Below, piece after piece: positions 25,348-35,400 of a stretch of 64,000 bases of DNA (position 1 is its first letter; each line of letters opens with the position of its first letter). The notes beneath the pieces were generated by a model. It had not been told where the DNA came from. It did not search any database and was given only the letters and a program-made list of their open reading frames with translations. Position numbers and translations under genes: made by a program. Location of the stretch: the NCBI RefSeq assembly GCF_040361195.1, contig NZ_APNE01000003.1; one strand, written 5' to 3'. Source of the DNA: Salinisphaera hydrothermalis (lineage in GTDB: Bacteria; Pseudomonadota; Gammaproteobacteria; Nevskiales; Salinisphaeraceae).

Positions 25348-26871
25348 TCAGCGCCGACGGCGCGAGCGCAGCCATTGGCCGAGCGCGGCCAGCCCGCCGA
25401 TGGCCAGCGCGAGAACCACTACGCCGTCGTTGCCCCAGTGTGCAAACGGCGTGAGCCCGGTGTACGAGCGAAAGTGCCCGGTGAGGGCGGTCGATTTGAA
25501 ATCCGGCGCTCGCGCGACCACGACGCCGCTCGGCGCCACGATGCCGGTCACCGCGCTGTTGTCCGCGCGCAGCAGATAGCGCCCGGTTTCCACCGCGCGC
25601 ATGCGGGCGATCTCGAAGTGCTGATCCGGGCCGATGGAGCGCCCGAACCAGGCATCGTCCGAGACGTTGACCAGCACGTTCGCGGGTGGCACGTCGCTCG
25701 CGATCAGGTCGCCAAAGATGTCCTCGTAGCAGATCGAGATCCCGAGCGCGAGCTGGCCGGCGACGATCGGTTTCTGATGCGCCGCGCCAGGTGTGAGATC
25801 GGAATACGGCATGCCGGATTCGGCCATCCAGCGCCGCACGATCTCCGGGACTGGAAAATACTCGCCGAACGGCACCAAATGCCGCTTCGCATACAGCCCG
25901 TTGCCCGCGCCGACCGCGACCACGCTGTTGTATATGTGCTGGCCATCGTCGCTGGCGCGCAATAGCCCGGTGATCAGAGTGGTGTCGTGTTTGGCCAGCC
26001 GCTTGCCGAGATTCTCGAGTGCCGGTTTGACCGATCGGTAGTAATCCGGGATGGCGGTTTCCGGCCAGATCACCAGATCCGACTGCCAGTGGCCCCGGGT
26101 CAGGTCGCCATAGCGATAAATCGCCTGATTTACCGACTCGGGCGACCACTTGGCCTGTTGCGCGATGTCGCCCTGAACGAGGGTGACGCTCAAGGGCTTG
26201 CTGTTCGGGGTTGTCCAGTGCACATGCCGCAGGCCGAAAGCGCCCGTCCAGAGCACGATCAGCAGTGCGATGGCCCACGGCGCACGGCGCGGCTGTGTGC
26301 TGGCCCAGGCGAGCGCGCCAGCCGACAGGGCGACTGCCCAGCTTGCCCCGAATACACCCAGAATCGGGACGATGCCGACCAGCGGCGAGGCGATCTGGGA
26401 ATAGCCTGCGGACAGCCAGGGAAAGCCGGAAAACACCCAGCTGCGTAGCCACTCGACCAGCGTCCAGAGGATCGGCAGCCAGATCAGGTAGCGCAGCGCG
26501 CCCGGATGCGGCGCGATACGGGCGGCCACGCCCAGACTCAGCGCGATGAACGCGGCGAGCAGCACAATCAGGCCCAGCAGCAGGCCGACCGCCAGCGGCA
26601 GCGGCGCGCCGCCGACGCCGGATAACGCGATCAGGATCCAGTAGGTGCCGGCTCCGAACTGGCCGATGCCGAATGCCAGACCGATCGCGGCGGCCCGGCG
26701 CACGGTGCGGCTGTCGGCGAGGCGAAACAGCACGGCCAGCGTGAGCGGTAGCACCCAGAACGCGCCGAAAGGCGCGAACGCGGTCACCGAAATCATCCCG
26801 GCGATCAGGGCAAGGGCGTAGGCCGGCCATGTGCCGGCGATCAGGCGAGAGCGCAAGGTCGGTCCCAGCAA
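25348..26871 (-). CDS. lnt: Apolipoprotein N-acyltransferase
   Basis: The 507-residue inner-membrane enzyme transfers the third acyl chain to the N-terminal cysteine of lipoproteins. Six or seven N-terminal membrane segments (to about residue 215) precede a nitrilase-like periplasmic domain. The catalytic triad is visible: Glu271 in WPETAIP, Lys329 in KRHLVPFGEYFP and Cys381 in ISICYEDIFG. The start is a TTG at 26871 with AGGA eight bases upstream; no suitable ATG exists before the first membrane segment. It is often next to a CorC/YbeX gene elsewhere, but not here. Length and motifs are standard. Confidence 0.96.
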   Translation of the reverse strand: MLGPTLRSRLIAGTWPAYALALIAGMISVTAFAPFGAFWVLPLTLAVLFRLADSRTVRRAAAIGLAFGIGQFGAGTYWILIALSGVGGAPLPLAVGLLLGLIVLLAAFIALSLGVAARIAPHPGALRYLIWLPILWTLVEWLRSWVFSGFPWLSAGYSQIASPLVGIVPILGVFGASWAVALSAGALAWASTQPRRAPWAIALLIVLWTGAFGLRHVHWTTPNSKPLSVTLVQGDIAQQAKWSPESVNQAIYRYGDLTRGHWQSDLVIWPETAIPDYYRSVKPALENLGKRLAKHDTTLITGLLRASDDGQHIYNSVVAVGAGNGLYAKRHLVPFGEYFPVPEIVRRWMAESGMPYSDLTPGAAHQKPIVAGQLALGISICYEDIFGDLIASDVPPANVLVNVSDDAWFGRSIGPDQHFEIARMRAVETGRYLLRADNSAVTGIVAPSGVVVARAPDFKSTALTGHFRSYTGLTPFAHWGNDGVVVLALAIGGLAALGQWLRSRRRR

Positions 26872-26939
26872 AGCGGCTATCCTGCAAATAAAGCGGCGCC
26901 GGACGCTTTAGCACCCGGCCGTGTGCCGCGGTATGGCGA

Positions 26940-27752
26940 TCAGCTGCCCTGGTTATCGATGTACTGCTTGAGCCAGGCTTTGCCCGGGGCGCCGATCTTG
27001 GCCGCCCAGTGGCCGTCATGCTTGTAAAGCAGCGTGGGCGTACCGGTGCCGCCGGCGGCCGACATCTGCTTGTAATGCACGTTGATGATGTCCTTGAGCT
27101 TGTCGGACGGCGAGTCGACCGGTTTGATGCCGCCGTCCTCGGTGTCTTCGTCGAAGCCGTTCTCGTTTTCGACCAGCGCCTTGCCCGGGTCCTTGGCGGA
27201 CAGAATGGCCGCGGCGCGCCCCATGCTGGATTCTTTCAGAAAGCCCACCATGGCCCATTGCAGCTGTAGCTTGCCGGCTTTAACCAGCGGCTCGGCCTGC
27301 TGGTAGAAGCGATGGCAGTAGATACAGTTCGGGTCGGCGAAAACATAGATCACCGGTGCATCGCTGGGGCCCTGCTGCACCAGATGGCCGGTCTTCTTGA
27401 GCTCGGCAACCACTTTGGCCACATCCGGCTTGGGCACGTACTTATCGGTGTATTGGGCCGACAGATTCTCGCCCGACGGCGACACCAGCTGACCCATGAA
27501 CAGATAACCCTTTTCGCCATAGACGATCTGGTGTTGCCCGCCTTTTTGCAGCACATAGCCGGTCACGCCCGGTACATCGGTCTTGAACTGCCGAGTCACC
27601 TCGATCGAGCCGTTCTTCACGGCCTTGGCGAGGACCGGCGGCAGATCGCTGGCGACCGGTTTCTTGGTCGGCTGGGCGCTGGCCGCGATCGTGGTGGCGA
27701 GCAGTCCGACGCCGGCTAGGGCAGCCAGACGCTTGAAAACGGCAGTGGTCAT
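26940..27752 (-). CDS. dsbG: Periplasmic thiol:disulfide isomerase, DsbG/DsbC type
   Basis: The 270-residue protein has a signal peptide (MTTAVFKRLAALAGVG..., likely cleavage after ASA at 26), an N-terminal dimerisation region and a thioredoxin domain with the redox motif Cys143-Ile-Tyr-Cys146 followed by His, and the cis-proline loop GTGTP. The isomerase repairs or protects periplasmic thiols and is reduced by DsbD. GGAG precedes the ATG at 27752; the open frame extends 61 codons farther without a signal peptide, so the short form is right. CIYC differs from CPYC of E. coli DsbG and CGYC of DsbC, so the symbol is a best guess. Confidence 0.85.
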   Translation of the reverse strand: MTTAVFKRLAALAGVGLLATTIAASAQPTKKPVASDLPPVLAKAVKNGSIEVTRQFKTDVPGVTGYVLQKGGQHQIVYGEKGYLFMGQLVSPSGENLSAQYTDKYVPKPDVAKVVAELKKTGHLVQQGPSDAPVIYVFADPNCIYCHRFYQQAEPLVKAGKLQLQWAMVGFLKESSMGRAAAILSAKDPGKALVENENGFDEDTEDGGIKPVDSPSDKLKDIINVHYKQMSAAGGTGTPTLLYKHDGHWAAKIGAPGKAWLKQYIDNQGS

Positions 27753-28746
27753 GCAGGGCTCCGGAATTGACAATGAAGCGGCGGTTCGGCGTTGATGCAA
27801 GTAACCGCCGCCGTGCGGGCAATGTACTAGCCGGGACCTGAATTGGCGAGTACGAACGCCGGTTTCCGTCTCAGCGAGCTCGCATCGACGAGGCGCCGAG
27901 TCGTATTCGGATTGGGGCCTGGACCGAAGGGGCACGCGCCACGGAAGTTTTGGCGCAGAAGATGCAATACGCTACCCAGCGGTTCGACACCGAATATTCA
28001 GCAATGCCATATGCGGCTCGTAACTGAATAATATGTTGATACTGCGGGCCAACGCAGCGCAGGAAAAACCATCACCCGGAGACGGTATCCGGGTGATGTA
28101 CTAAAAATTGCCGACGGTGGCCGTAAGGCCGTTGCGATGCAAGCACCACCTCGGTCTCCCTGCAAAAAAAAGCAAGGCGGTACCTTTGGGACGGCCGAAT
28201 CTCCGTTGACCGGCTGCTGCGAATGGACAAAGTCGGATGCCTACGCCTTGGGGAAACGCGGCATTGAGGGGCTGTCCGGCAGCAGATCGCGATGGGGGTA
28301 CCACGATAGTCTGAAGATCGCGACCGTACCGCGGGTCTTGTTTGACCACGCGTCGGCAAACTGGGGCGATCGGATTGTTCGTTTGGGTAGATCCGACCGT
28401 TGGGATTGAAAAAAAGAACGTGTCGTTGCGTTATGTGACGGCTGGCTGATGTGTCTTCTGCTCGGGGACCCCCGATCGATATGGATCGGTTGTGGCCCAA
28501 GCTCGTCGATTCATGCCTCCCGACCCCACCAGGTCCTCCCGACCAGGGGTTGGCCAGTCGCCGGGGGGCGCATGGCAGCCCCGAAAGCTTTTCCTACCCC
28601 AGTGCGGCGGTCGCAGCTCCATGGCGGTGCGGGCATCGAGTGGCTCGATTCGATGGCTCAATTCTGCGAGTCCAATGTGCAGAGAATATGCAGAAATCGT
28701 GGAGTTTTAGCGCTGGTGCTTGTGTCAGGCCGGGCGGGTCGCTCTA
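27753..28746. other. Long intergenic region between dsbG and the sensor kinase
   Basis: Nearly 1 kb carries no gene I can support. It contains a strong hairpin at 28070-28098 and several short open frames on both strands that do not resemble proteins (for example 28101-28349 reverse). Codon usage and base composition are unlike the flanking genes. It may hold a small RNA, a decayed gene and the promoter of the two-component system. Confidence 0.45.
28070..28098 (-). terminator. Strong hairpin, terminator-like on the reverse strand
   Basis: CATCACCCGGA and TCCGGGTGATG form a perfect 11-bp stem with a 7-base loop. On the reverse strand it is followed by GGTTTTTCC, giving a short U-run, so it would terminate leftward transcription, although no leftward gene is recognised just upstream. 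This implies an unannotated reverse transcript from about 28.1-28.7 kb, possibly a small RNA. Confidence 0.5.
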
Positions 28747-30207
28747 ATGCGACGCTGGAGTTCGCTGCGATCGATCTGCCATCTTCCCGTGATACGTATC
28801 AATCTAGGGGCCAAGCTGTTCACCGCCATTTTTGCGACCAGCGTGGCCAGCGTGATCGCGATGGGGGCGATTGCGAGTTACAACCTGAGCACCGGCTTCG
28901 TGGGTTATCTGAATCAGCAGGCGCTGGCTCGGACCAAGGCGCTTGAAAAGCCGCTGATCCGGGCCTACGAGAGCGATGGCGGGAGCTGGCGTTTCATGCG
29001 GAATGATCCGCGGCGCTGGTTCGACATCCTGCGTACGTCGACGTTCGATCCGAGTCGGCACGCGCCGCCAGCGGCCGATCTGCTGGGCGCCAACTTGCGC
29101 ATTGGCCTGTTCGATGCGTCCGGAAGGCACGTGATAGGCGCGCCTCGGGATCCCGAGCAGGGCGAGCCGCGCTGGCTTGCGTTAAAGCGGGCCAACGGCC
29201 AACTCATCGGCTGGCTTATGCTCACGCCCATCCAGAAAGCGACCTCTCAGGCCGATGTCCAGTTCCAACGCCGTCAGTCCACGGCGATCTGGTTGTTCGC
29301 CGGTATCGCGCTCATGCTGTCTGCATTGCTGGCCTGGCTACTGGCTCGTACATTGCTGACGCCGATCCGCCGTATCGCGGATGCGACACACCGTCTCGCC
29401 GCGGGCTATTACGACGCCCGCGTAACGCTCGGGCGCGGCGACGAAATCGGTCGTCTCGCCCTGGATTTCAACCATTTGGCAGACACGCTGGCACGCAATG
29501 AGGCCATGCGGCGCCGGATGATGGCGGACATTTCGCACGAGCTGCGCACGCCGTTGTCGGTGCTGCGCGGTGAGCTGGAAGCGCTGGAGGACGGCGTGCG
29601 GCCGTTCACGCCCGAGGCTACGCGCTCGCTGACCAGTGAGATCGGGCTGCTCTCGCAGCTGGTCGACGATCTCTATGAGCTGTCGTTGTCGGATGCCGGT
29701 GCGTTGGCGTATCGGAAGACCGAGATCGACGTGACCGCGCTCCTCGGCGATCTGGAAGAGAGCCATCGCGGGCGATTTGCCCAGGCCGATCTGTGCATCC
29801 ACTGGGAGTTGCCCGAAACGCCGGTCTGGCTGCTGGCGGACGAGGATCGGCTGATCCAGTTGTTCCAGAATCTTCTGGAGAACAGCCTGCGTTATACCAA
29901 CGCGGGGGGCGAAGTCTGCGTGCGCATGCAAACGGCCGACGGGTCGATCGAAGTGTGGGTGGAAGACAGCGCGCCGGGCGTCGACGCTTCCGAGCGCGAG
30001 CGTATGTTCGAGCGGTTCTATCGCGCGGATATGTCCCGGAGCCGGGCGTCCGGCGGGTCGGGCCTCGGTCTGGCGATCTGTCGCAATATCGTCGAGGCGC
30101 ATGGCGGAACGATCGTTGCCCGGGCCAGCGAACTCGGCGGCGTCGGTGTTTGCGTCACGCTGCCTTTGGGCGCACCCCGAGCGAGTCGAGGCGCCTATGC
30201 CGGATAA
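28747..30207 (+). CDS. baeS: Sensor histidine kinase, BaeS-like
   Basis: The protein has about 486 residues: one N-terminal membrane helix, a periplasmic sensor region of about 140 residues, a second helix (LFAGIALMLSALLAWLLA), then HAMP, the H-box DISHELRTPLS with His264, the N-box FQNLLENSLRYT, the G1 box VEDSAPGV, the F-box FERFYRADMSR and the G2 box GGSGLGLAI. The arrangement and the LDFNHLADTLARNEAMRRRMMADISHELRTP region match BaeS, which senses envelope-damaging compounds. The start is uncertain (GTG 28720, ATG 28747 or GTG 28789). It overlaps the regulator gene by 11 bases. An RND efflux operon lies convergent just beyond. Confidence 0.88.
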   Translation: MRRWSSLRSICHLPVIRINLGAKLFTAIFATSVASVIAMGAIASYNLSTGFVGYLNQQALARTKALEKPLIRAYESDGGSWRFMRNDPRRWFDILRTSTFDPSRHAPPAADLLGANLRIGLFDASGRHVIGAPRDPEQGEPRWLALKRANGQLIGWLMLTPIQKATSQADVQFQRRQSTAIWLFAGIALMLSALLAWLLARTLLTPIRRIADATHRLAAGYYDARVTLGRGDEIGRLALDFNHLADTLARNEAMRRRMMADISHELRTPLSVLRGELEALEDGVRPFTPEATRSLTSEIGLLSQLVDDLYELSLSDAGALAYRKTEIDVTALLGDLEESHRGRFAQADLCIHWELPETPVWLLADEDRLIQLFQNLLENSLRYTNAGGEVCVRMQTADGSIEVWVEDSAPGVDASERERMFERFYRADMSRSRASGGSGLGLAICRNIVEAHGGTIVARASELGGVGVCVTLPLGAPRASRGAYAG

Positions 30208-30883
30208 GTCGTTGACCCCGGTATTGGTGGTCGAGGATGAGCCCAAGCTCGCGGCGCTGCTGGCGGATTATCTCGTGGCGGCGGGTTATGCGCCGCACTG
30301 TGTCGACAACGGCGAAAAGGTGCTGGGGGCGGCACGATGCCTGCAGCCGGCGCTAATTCTGCTCGATGTCATGCTGCCGGGTATGGACGGGTTTGCGGTC
30401 TGTCGCCGGCTGCGTGAAAACAGCGATGTGCCGATCATCATGCTCACGGCGCGAGTCGAGGAGATCGATCGGTTGCTCGGGCTCGAACTGGGCGCCGACG
30501 ACTATATCTGCAAACCATTTTCGCCACGCGAAGTAGTCGCTCGCGTTAACGCCGTGCTGCGTCGCGCCGCCGGTACCGCGGCCGATCGATCGGCGCCGCC
30601 GCCCATCGAAATCGATGCCGAACGCTTTGTGGCCCGGGCGCATGGCGTGGCGCTCGACCTGACACCGGTCGAATTCCGCCTATTGAAAACGCTGGCCTCG
30701 GGCCAGGGGCGCGTGTTCTCGCGCGAGCAACTGCTCGATCGCGCCTACGCGGATCACCGCGTGGTCACCGATCGCACCGTCGACAGCCACATCAAGAATC
30801 TGCGCCGCAAGCTGGAGGCGGCCCTGCCGGATGAGCGCCCGATCCGCTCGGTCTACGGCGTTGGGTACAAGCTGGATATCTAG
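30197..30883 (+). CDS. baeR: OmpR-family response regulator, BaeR-like
   Basis: The 228-residue protein has a receiver domain with acidic pocket VVEDE, phospho-acceptor Asp57 (LLDVMLPGMDGF), the conserved Thr in MLTAR and Lys in CKPFSPREVVARV, then a C-terminal winged helix (LDLTPVEFRLLKTLASGQGRVFSREQLLDRAY... RTVDSHIKNLRRKL). The ATG at 30197 overlaps the kinase gene end. It probably activates the RND efflux operon whose 3' end lies 43 bases away on the opposite strand, as BaeR does for mdtABC in E. coli. Confidence 0.92.
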   Translation: MPDKSLTPVLVVEDEPKLAALLADYLVAAGYAPHCVDNGEKVLGAARCLQPALILLDVMLPGMDGFAVCRRLRENSDVPIIMLTARVEEIDRLLGLELGADDYICKPFSPREVVARVNAVLRRAAGTAADRSAPPPIEIDAERFVARAHGVALDLTPVEFRLLKTLASGQGRVFSREQLLDRAYADHRVVTDRTVDSHIKNLRRKLEAALPDERPIRSVYGVGYKLDI

Positions 30884-30926
30884 ATACGGTGTCTCGGGCC
30901 GGTGGGCGCGAACCGTGTGGCGCGGG

Positions 30927-32417
30927 TTAGCGGTGCGGTAACGTATCGTCGGGCCGGTTCGGCGCCGAAGAGTCGCTGGTCGCGAATCCGCCGCCCCCGA
31001 GCACCTTGTACAGCGTGACCAGATTAGTCTGGCGCGCCAGTCGCCGGCCGACCTCGTTCTGGCGCGCGGTATAGAGGGCGCGCTGTTCGGTGAGCGTGTC
31101 CAGGAAGCTGTCGGTGCCGGCCTGGTAGCGCGCCAGCGACAGACGATAGGCCCGCGCGTTGGCGGCCACCAGCGCCTGCTGGGCCTCGACCTGACGATCG
31201 ATGGTCGCGCGCGTCGCCAGCGCGTCGGCGACCTCGCGGAACGCGGTCTGGATGGTTTGCTCGTAGTCGGCCAGATCGATATTGCGTTGGACGTGGGCCA
31301 GATCGAGCTGGGCCCGCCGCGAGCCGCCGTCGAAGATCGGCTGGTCGATCCGCGGCGTAAAGCTCCAGGACCGATTGCGATCGGCAAACAGGCCCGACAA
31401 CCCTGCCGTGGCCCAGCCGGTGGCGGCGGTCAGGCTGAGGGTGGGGAAGAACGCCGCACGGGCCGCGCCGATCGATGCCGTGTCGCCGCGTAGCGTGTAT
31501 TCGGCCGAAATCACGTCCGGCCGGTTGGTGAGTACCGACGAGGGAATACCGGCTGGCAGATCGGCGATCACCGGATGCGCCGGAATCTTTGCGCTTGGCA
31601 GATCGACTGCCGGGACGGTTCCGCCCGCGACCAGGTTGAGCGCGTTGCGATCCTGGGCGATGGCCGCGGTATAGCTCGCCACGTCCACCCGCGCCGACTC
31701 GACCGCCGACTGCGCATTCGCCACGTCCGAGCCCGAGGCGACGCCGTAGTCGTGGCGTGCCTTGACCAGCTTCAGATTCTGACGCTGATTGACCAGCGTT
31801 TCGCGCGCGATGCCCAGCCGTTCCTTATCGGCCGCGAGCGTGAGCCAGTCGCTGGCGACCTGGCCGATCAGACTGATCTGGGTCGAGCGTCGGGCCGCGG
31901 CCGAGGACAGCAGCGCGTCGAAGGCGGCCTGTTTTTGATTGCGCAGCCGGCCAAAGAAATCGATTTCGTAGCTGGCGAAGCCCAGCTCCGCCGACAGACT
32001 CTTGGAGACCGAACTGCCGGTCACGACGTTGCCGCTGGCGGTATCGTTGCCGCCTGCCGTGCGCCCGGATTTCGAGAATGTGGCGCTGGCCGAGGCATTC
32101 ACGGTCGGAAACAGGGCCGAGCCGCTATCGCGGTATTGCGCCCGCGCGGCTTCGATATTGAGTGCCGCGATGCGCAGATTGCGATTGTTGGCCAGCGCCA
32201 TGGCTACCGTGCGCCGCAGGCGATCGTCGAGAAAGAAATCGCGCCAGCCGAGATTGGAGACATCCGACGCGGCCACCGGCTTGGGCGCCGGATGCGTGCC
32301 CACGCTCGGCCAGAGCGTGGGCGTGACCGGCGTGGGGCGCGGGTAGTCCGGCGCGAGGTTCACGCAGCCCGCCAGTCCCGCGACGGCGCCGATGGCGAAG
32401 ATGCGATGCCAGTTCAT
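30927..32417 (-). CDS. RND efflux outer-membrane lipoprotein, OprM/NodT family
   Basis: The 496-residue protein begins with a lipoprotein signal (lipobox LAGC, Cys18) followed by VNLAPDYPRPTP, typical for OprM. Two OEP repeats follow, with the landmark TLAADKERLGIARETLVNQRQNLKLVKARHDYGVASGSDVANAQ region and PDVISAEYTLRGDTASIGAARAAFFPTLSLTA. It should form the trimeric channel for the pump encoded just upstream in the operon. Its ATG overlaps the pump gene stop (ATGA). It is the last gene of the MFP-RND-OMF operon. Confidence 0.93.
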   Translation of the reverse strand: MNWHRIFAIGAVAGLAGCVNLAPDYPRPTPVTPTLWPSVGTHPAPKPVAASDVSNLGWRDFFLDDRLRRTVAMALANNRNLRIAALNIEAARAQYRDSGSALFPTVNASASATFSKSGRTAGGNDTASGNVVTGSSVSKSLSAELGFASYEIDFFGRLRNQKQAAFDALLSSAAARRSTQISLIGQVASDWLTLAADKERLGIARETLVNQRQNLKLVKARHDYGVASGSDVANAQSAVESARVDVASYTAAIAQDRNALNLVAGGTVPAVDLPSAKIPAHPVIADLPAGIPSSVLTNRPDVISAEYTLRGDTASIGAARAAFFPTLSLTAATGWATAGLSGLFADRNRSWSFTPRIDQPIFDGGSRRAQLDLAHVQRNIDLADYEQTIQTAFREVADALATRATIDRQVEAQQALVAANARAYRLSLARYQAGTDSFLDTLTEQRALYTARQNEVGRRLARQTNLVTLYKVLGGGGFATSDSSAPNRPDDTLPHR

Positions 32418-35400
32418 CGGGCCACCCGGCCGTCGGCGGTGAGCCGGCGCCAGCCGGCCCGGGAGAGCACGAAGAACACCGGCACGAAGAAGATCGCCAG
32501 CGCCGTGGCCGCCACCATGCCGCCAAACACGCCGGTGCCCACCGAATTGCGAGCGCCGGCCCCGGCCCCGGTCGAGATCATCAACGGAAACACGCCCATG
32601 CCGAAGGCCAGCGAGGTCATCAGGATCGGCCGCAGACGCAGGCGAACCGCATGCAGGGCGGCATCCATCAGCGATTCGCCGGCGCGCTCAAGCTGGTGGG
32701 CATATTCCACGATCAGGATAGCGTTCTTGGCCGACAGCCCGATGGTCGTCAGCAGGCCGACCTGGAAATAGACGTCGATCGGCATGCCGCGCGTCAGGAT
32801 TGCCAGCAACGCGCCGAGCACGCCGAGCGGTACCACCAGCATCACCGCGATCGGAATCGACCAGCTCTCGTAGAGCGCGGCCAGGCACAGAAAGACGAAC
32901 CCGATCGACACGGCATACAGCAACGGCGCCTGGCTTCCGGCCTGTTGCTGCTGGAACGAGATGCCGGACCATTCATAACCGATGCCCTCGGGCAGCTGGT
33001 CGACCAGCTTCTTCACTTCCGCCATGGCGTCCGACGAGCTGACGCCGGGCGCCGGTTGCCCTGAAATTTGATAGGCAGCCACGCCGTTATAGCGCTCCAG
33101 CTCAGGCAGGCCGGTGGTCCAATGCGCGGTAGAAAATGCGGAAAAGGGCACCATGTCGCCGTCCGTGTTGCGGACATACCAGTCGTTCACGTCCGCCGGC
33201 TGCATGCGATAGGGCGTATCGCCCTCCATATACACGCGTTTGACCCGGCCGTGGTAGATGAAATCGTCCACATACGAGCCGCCGAACGCAGCCGACAGTG
33301 TGCTGTTGATATCGGCGATCGCCAGGCCGTGGGCGCGTGCCTTGGCATCGTCGATATCGATTGCGAACTGGGCGTTCGGGTTGGTGGTATCGGCGCGCAT
33401 TTGGGCCAGTTTGTCGTCGGCCCGGGCGAGCTTGAGGAATTGCTCGCGCGCGGCGGTGAGCGCGTCGCGCCCGACGCCGCCCACGTCCTCGAGCTCCAGT
33501 TCGAAGCCGGACGAATCGCCCAGATTGCGCAATGCGGGCGGCGAGAGTACGTAGATCCGGGCATCGCGGATCTTCGACAGCGCTGCCGTGGCGCGCGCGG
33601 CGATGGCTTCCGACGATGGATTGACGCCAGTGCGTTTGCGCCAGTCGACCAGATGAACGAATGCCCGGCCGGTGTTCTGGCCGTCGCTGCTGGCGATGGC
33701 GAAGATCGATTTCACGTTCGGCCGCGACTTGAAATAGTCGGTCACGCGATCGATGGCGTCGACCGTGCGATTGGCGGTCGCGCCCGGTGGCAGCTGAATC
33801 GAAACCATCAGCACGCCTTGGTCCTCGTTCGGCAGGAAGGCGCTGGGCAGATGAGTGAACAGCCACGCGACCGCCAGCACGATGCCCGCGAACACCAGCA
33901 TGACCAGCGCCCGCGCATGGATCAGCCGGCGGGCTATACGTTGCGAGCCGGACGCCGCGGCCGAGACCCCACGGTTGAAGGCGGTAAACACGCGCCCCGG
34001 CGGGCGGCGTTTCTCGATCGGCTTGAGCAGGCTGGCGCACAGTGCCGGGGTGAGGATGAGCGCCACGCCCACCGACAGCACCATGGCCGAGGCGATGGTC
34101 ACCGCGAACTGGCGATAGATCACGCCGGTCGAGCCGGGGAAGAAGGCCATCGGCACGAACACGGCCGACAGCACCAGCGCAATGCCGATCAGGGCGCCCT
34201 GAATCTCGCCCATCGAGGCGATCGTCGCGTCGCGCGGCGACAGGCCGCGCTCGGCCATCACGCGTTCGACGTTTTCCACCACGACAATCGCATCGTCGAC
34301 CAACAGGCCGATGGCGAGCACGAGCGCGAACATGGTCAGCGTGTTGATCGAATAACCGAAGATCGCCAGTACGCCGAAGGTCCCCAGCAGCACGACGGGC
34401 ACTGCGAGCGCCGGCACCAGCGTGGCGCGCAGGCTTTGCAGAAACAGAAACATGATGGCGACGACCAGAAGCACGGCCTCGAACAGCGTCTTGACCACTT
34501 CCTCGATCGAGGCACGCACGAAAGGCGTGGTATCGAACGCGACATGCGCCTCCAGCCCCGGCGGGAAGAACTGCGACAGCTCCTTGAGCCGTTTCTCGAC
34601 GTTCTGGGCGGTTTGCATGGCGTTGGCGCCGGCTGCCAGTTCCAGGCCAAGGCCCGCGGCATGCCGCCCGTTGAAGCGGGCGATTTCGGAATATTCGTCG
34701 GAACCGATTTCCACCCGCGCGACGTCCGACAGACGCACCACCGAGCCGTCCGGATTGGATTTGACGATGATGTGCTTGAACTGATCAACCGATGTCAGCC
34801 GGCTGCGCGCGGTGATGGTCGCCGTGAACTGCTGGCCCTTCGACTGCGGCAGGCCGCCGAGCTGGCCGGCCGAGACATTCGCATTCTGGCTTTCGAGCGC
34901 GGCGCGGATGTCGCTCGGCATCAGGTGGTACTGATTGAGCTTGTGCGGATCGAGCCAGATACGCAGCGCATACTCGGCGCCGAAGTTGCGCGCCTGGCTG
35001 ATGCCGGAAACGCGCGACAGCGGATCGGTGAGCGTGCTGGCGATATAGTCGCCGATGTCGGCTTCGTCCATCGAGCCGTCGGTCGACGACAGGGCGAATA
35101 CGAGAAAATAGTTGCCGCCGGACTGGTAGGTCCGCACGCCCTGTTGCTGCACCGAGGCCGGCAGGCGGGGGATCGCCCGCTGCAATTCGTTTTGCACCTG
35201 AACCTGGGCGATGTCCGGATTGGTGCCGGAAGCGAACGTAAGCCGTACCCGGGATTCGCCGGATGAATCCGAACTCGACTCGATATAGAGCAAGTTGTCG
35301 AGGCCGGTCATCGACTGCTCGATGATCTGGGTCACCGAATTCTGCGTGGTTTCGGCGTTGGCGCCGGTATAGGTCGCCGCCACCGAGATCGTCGGCGGGG

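Noticed and set aside
25037..27019. 660-codon reverse frame overlapping the Rieske gene and lnt
   Set aside because: It is an out-of-frame shadow of lnt; the Lnt catalytic triad lies in the other frame.
28072..28500. Reverse open frames in the gap before the sensor kinase
   Set aside because: They are low-complexity with no recognisable domain, and two frames overlap; treated as non-coding.
33068..35266. 732-codon forward frame antisense to the RND pump
   Set aside because: It is a composition-driven shadow with no domain; the pump reading is certain.
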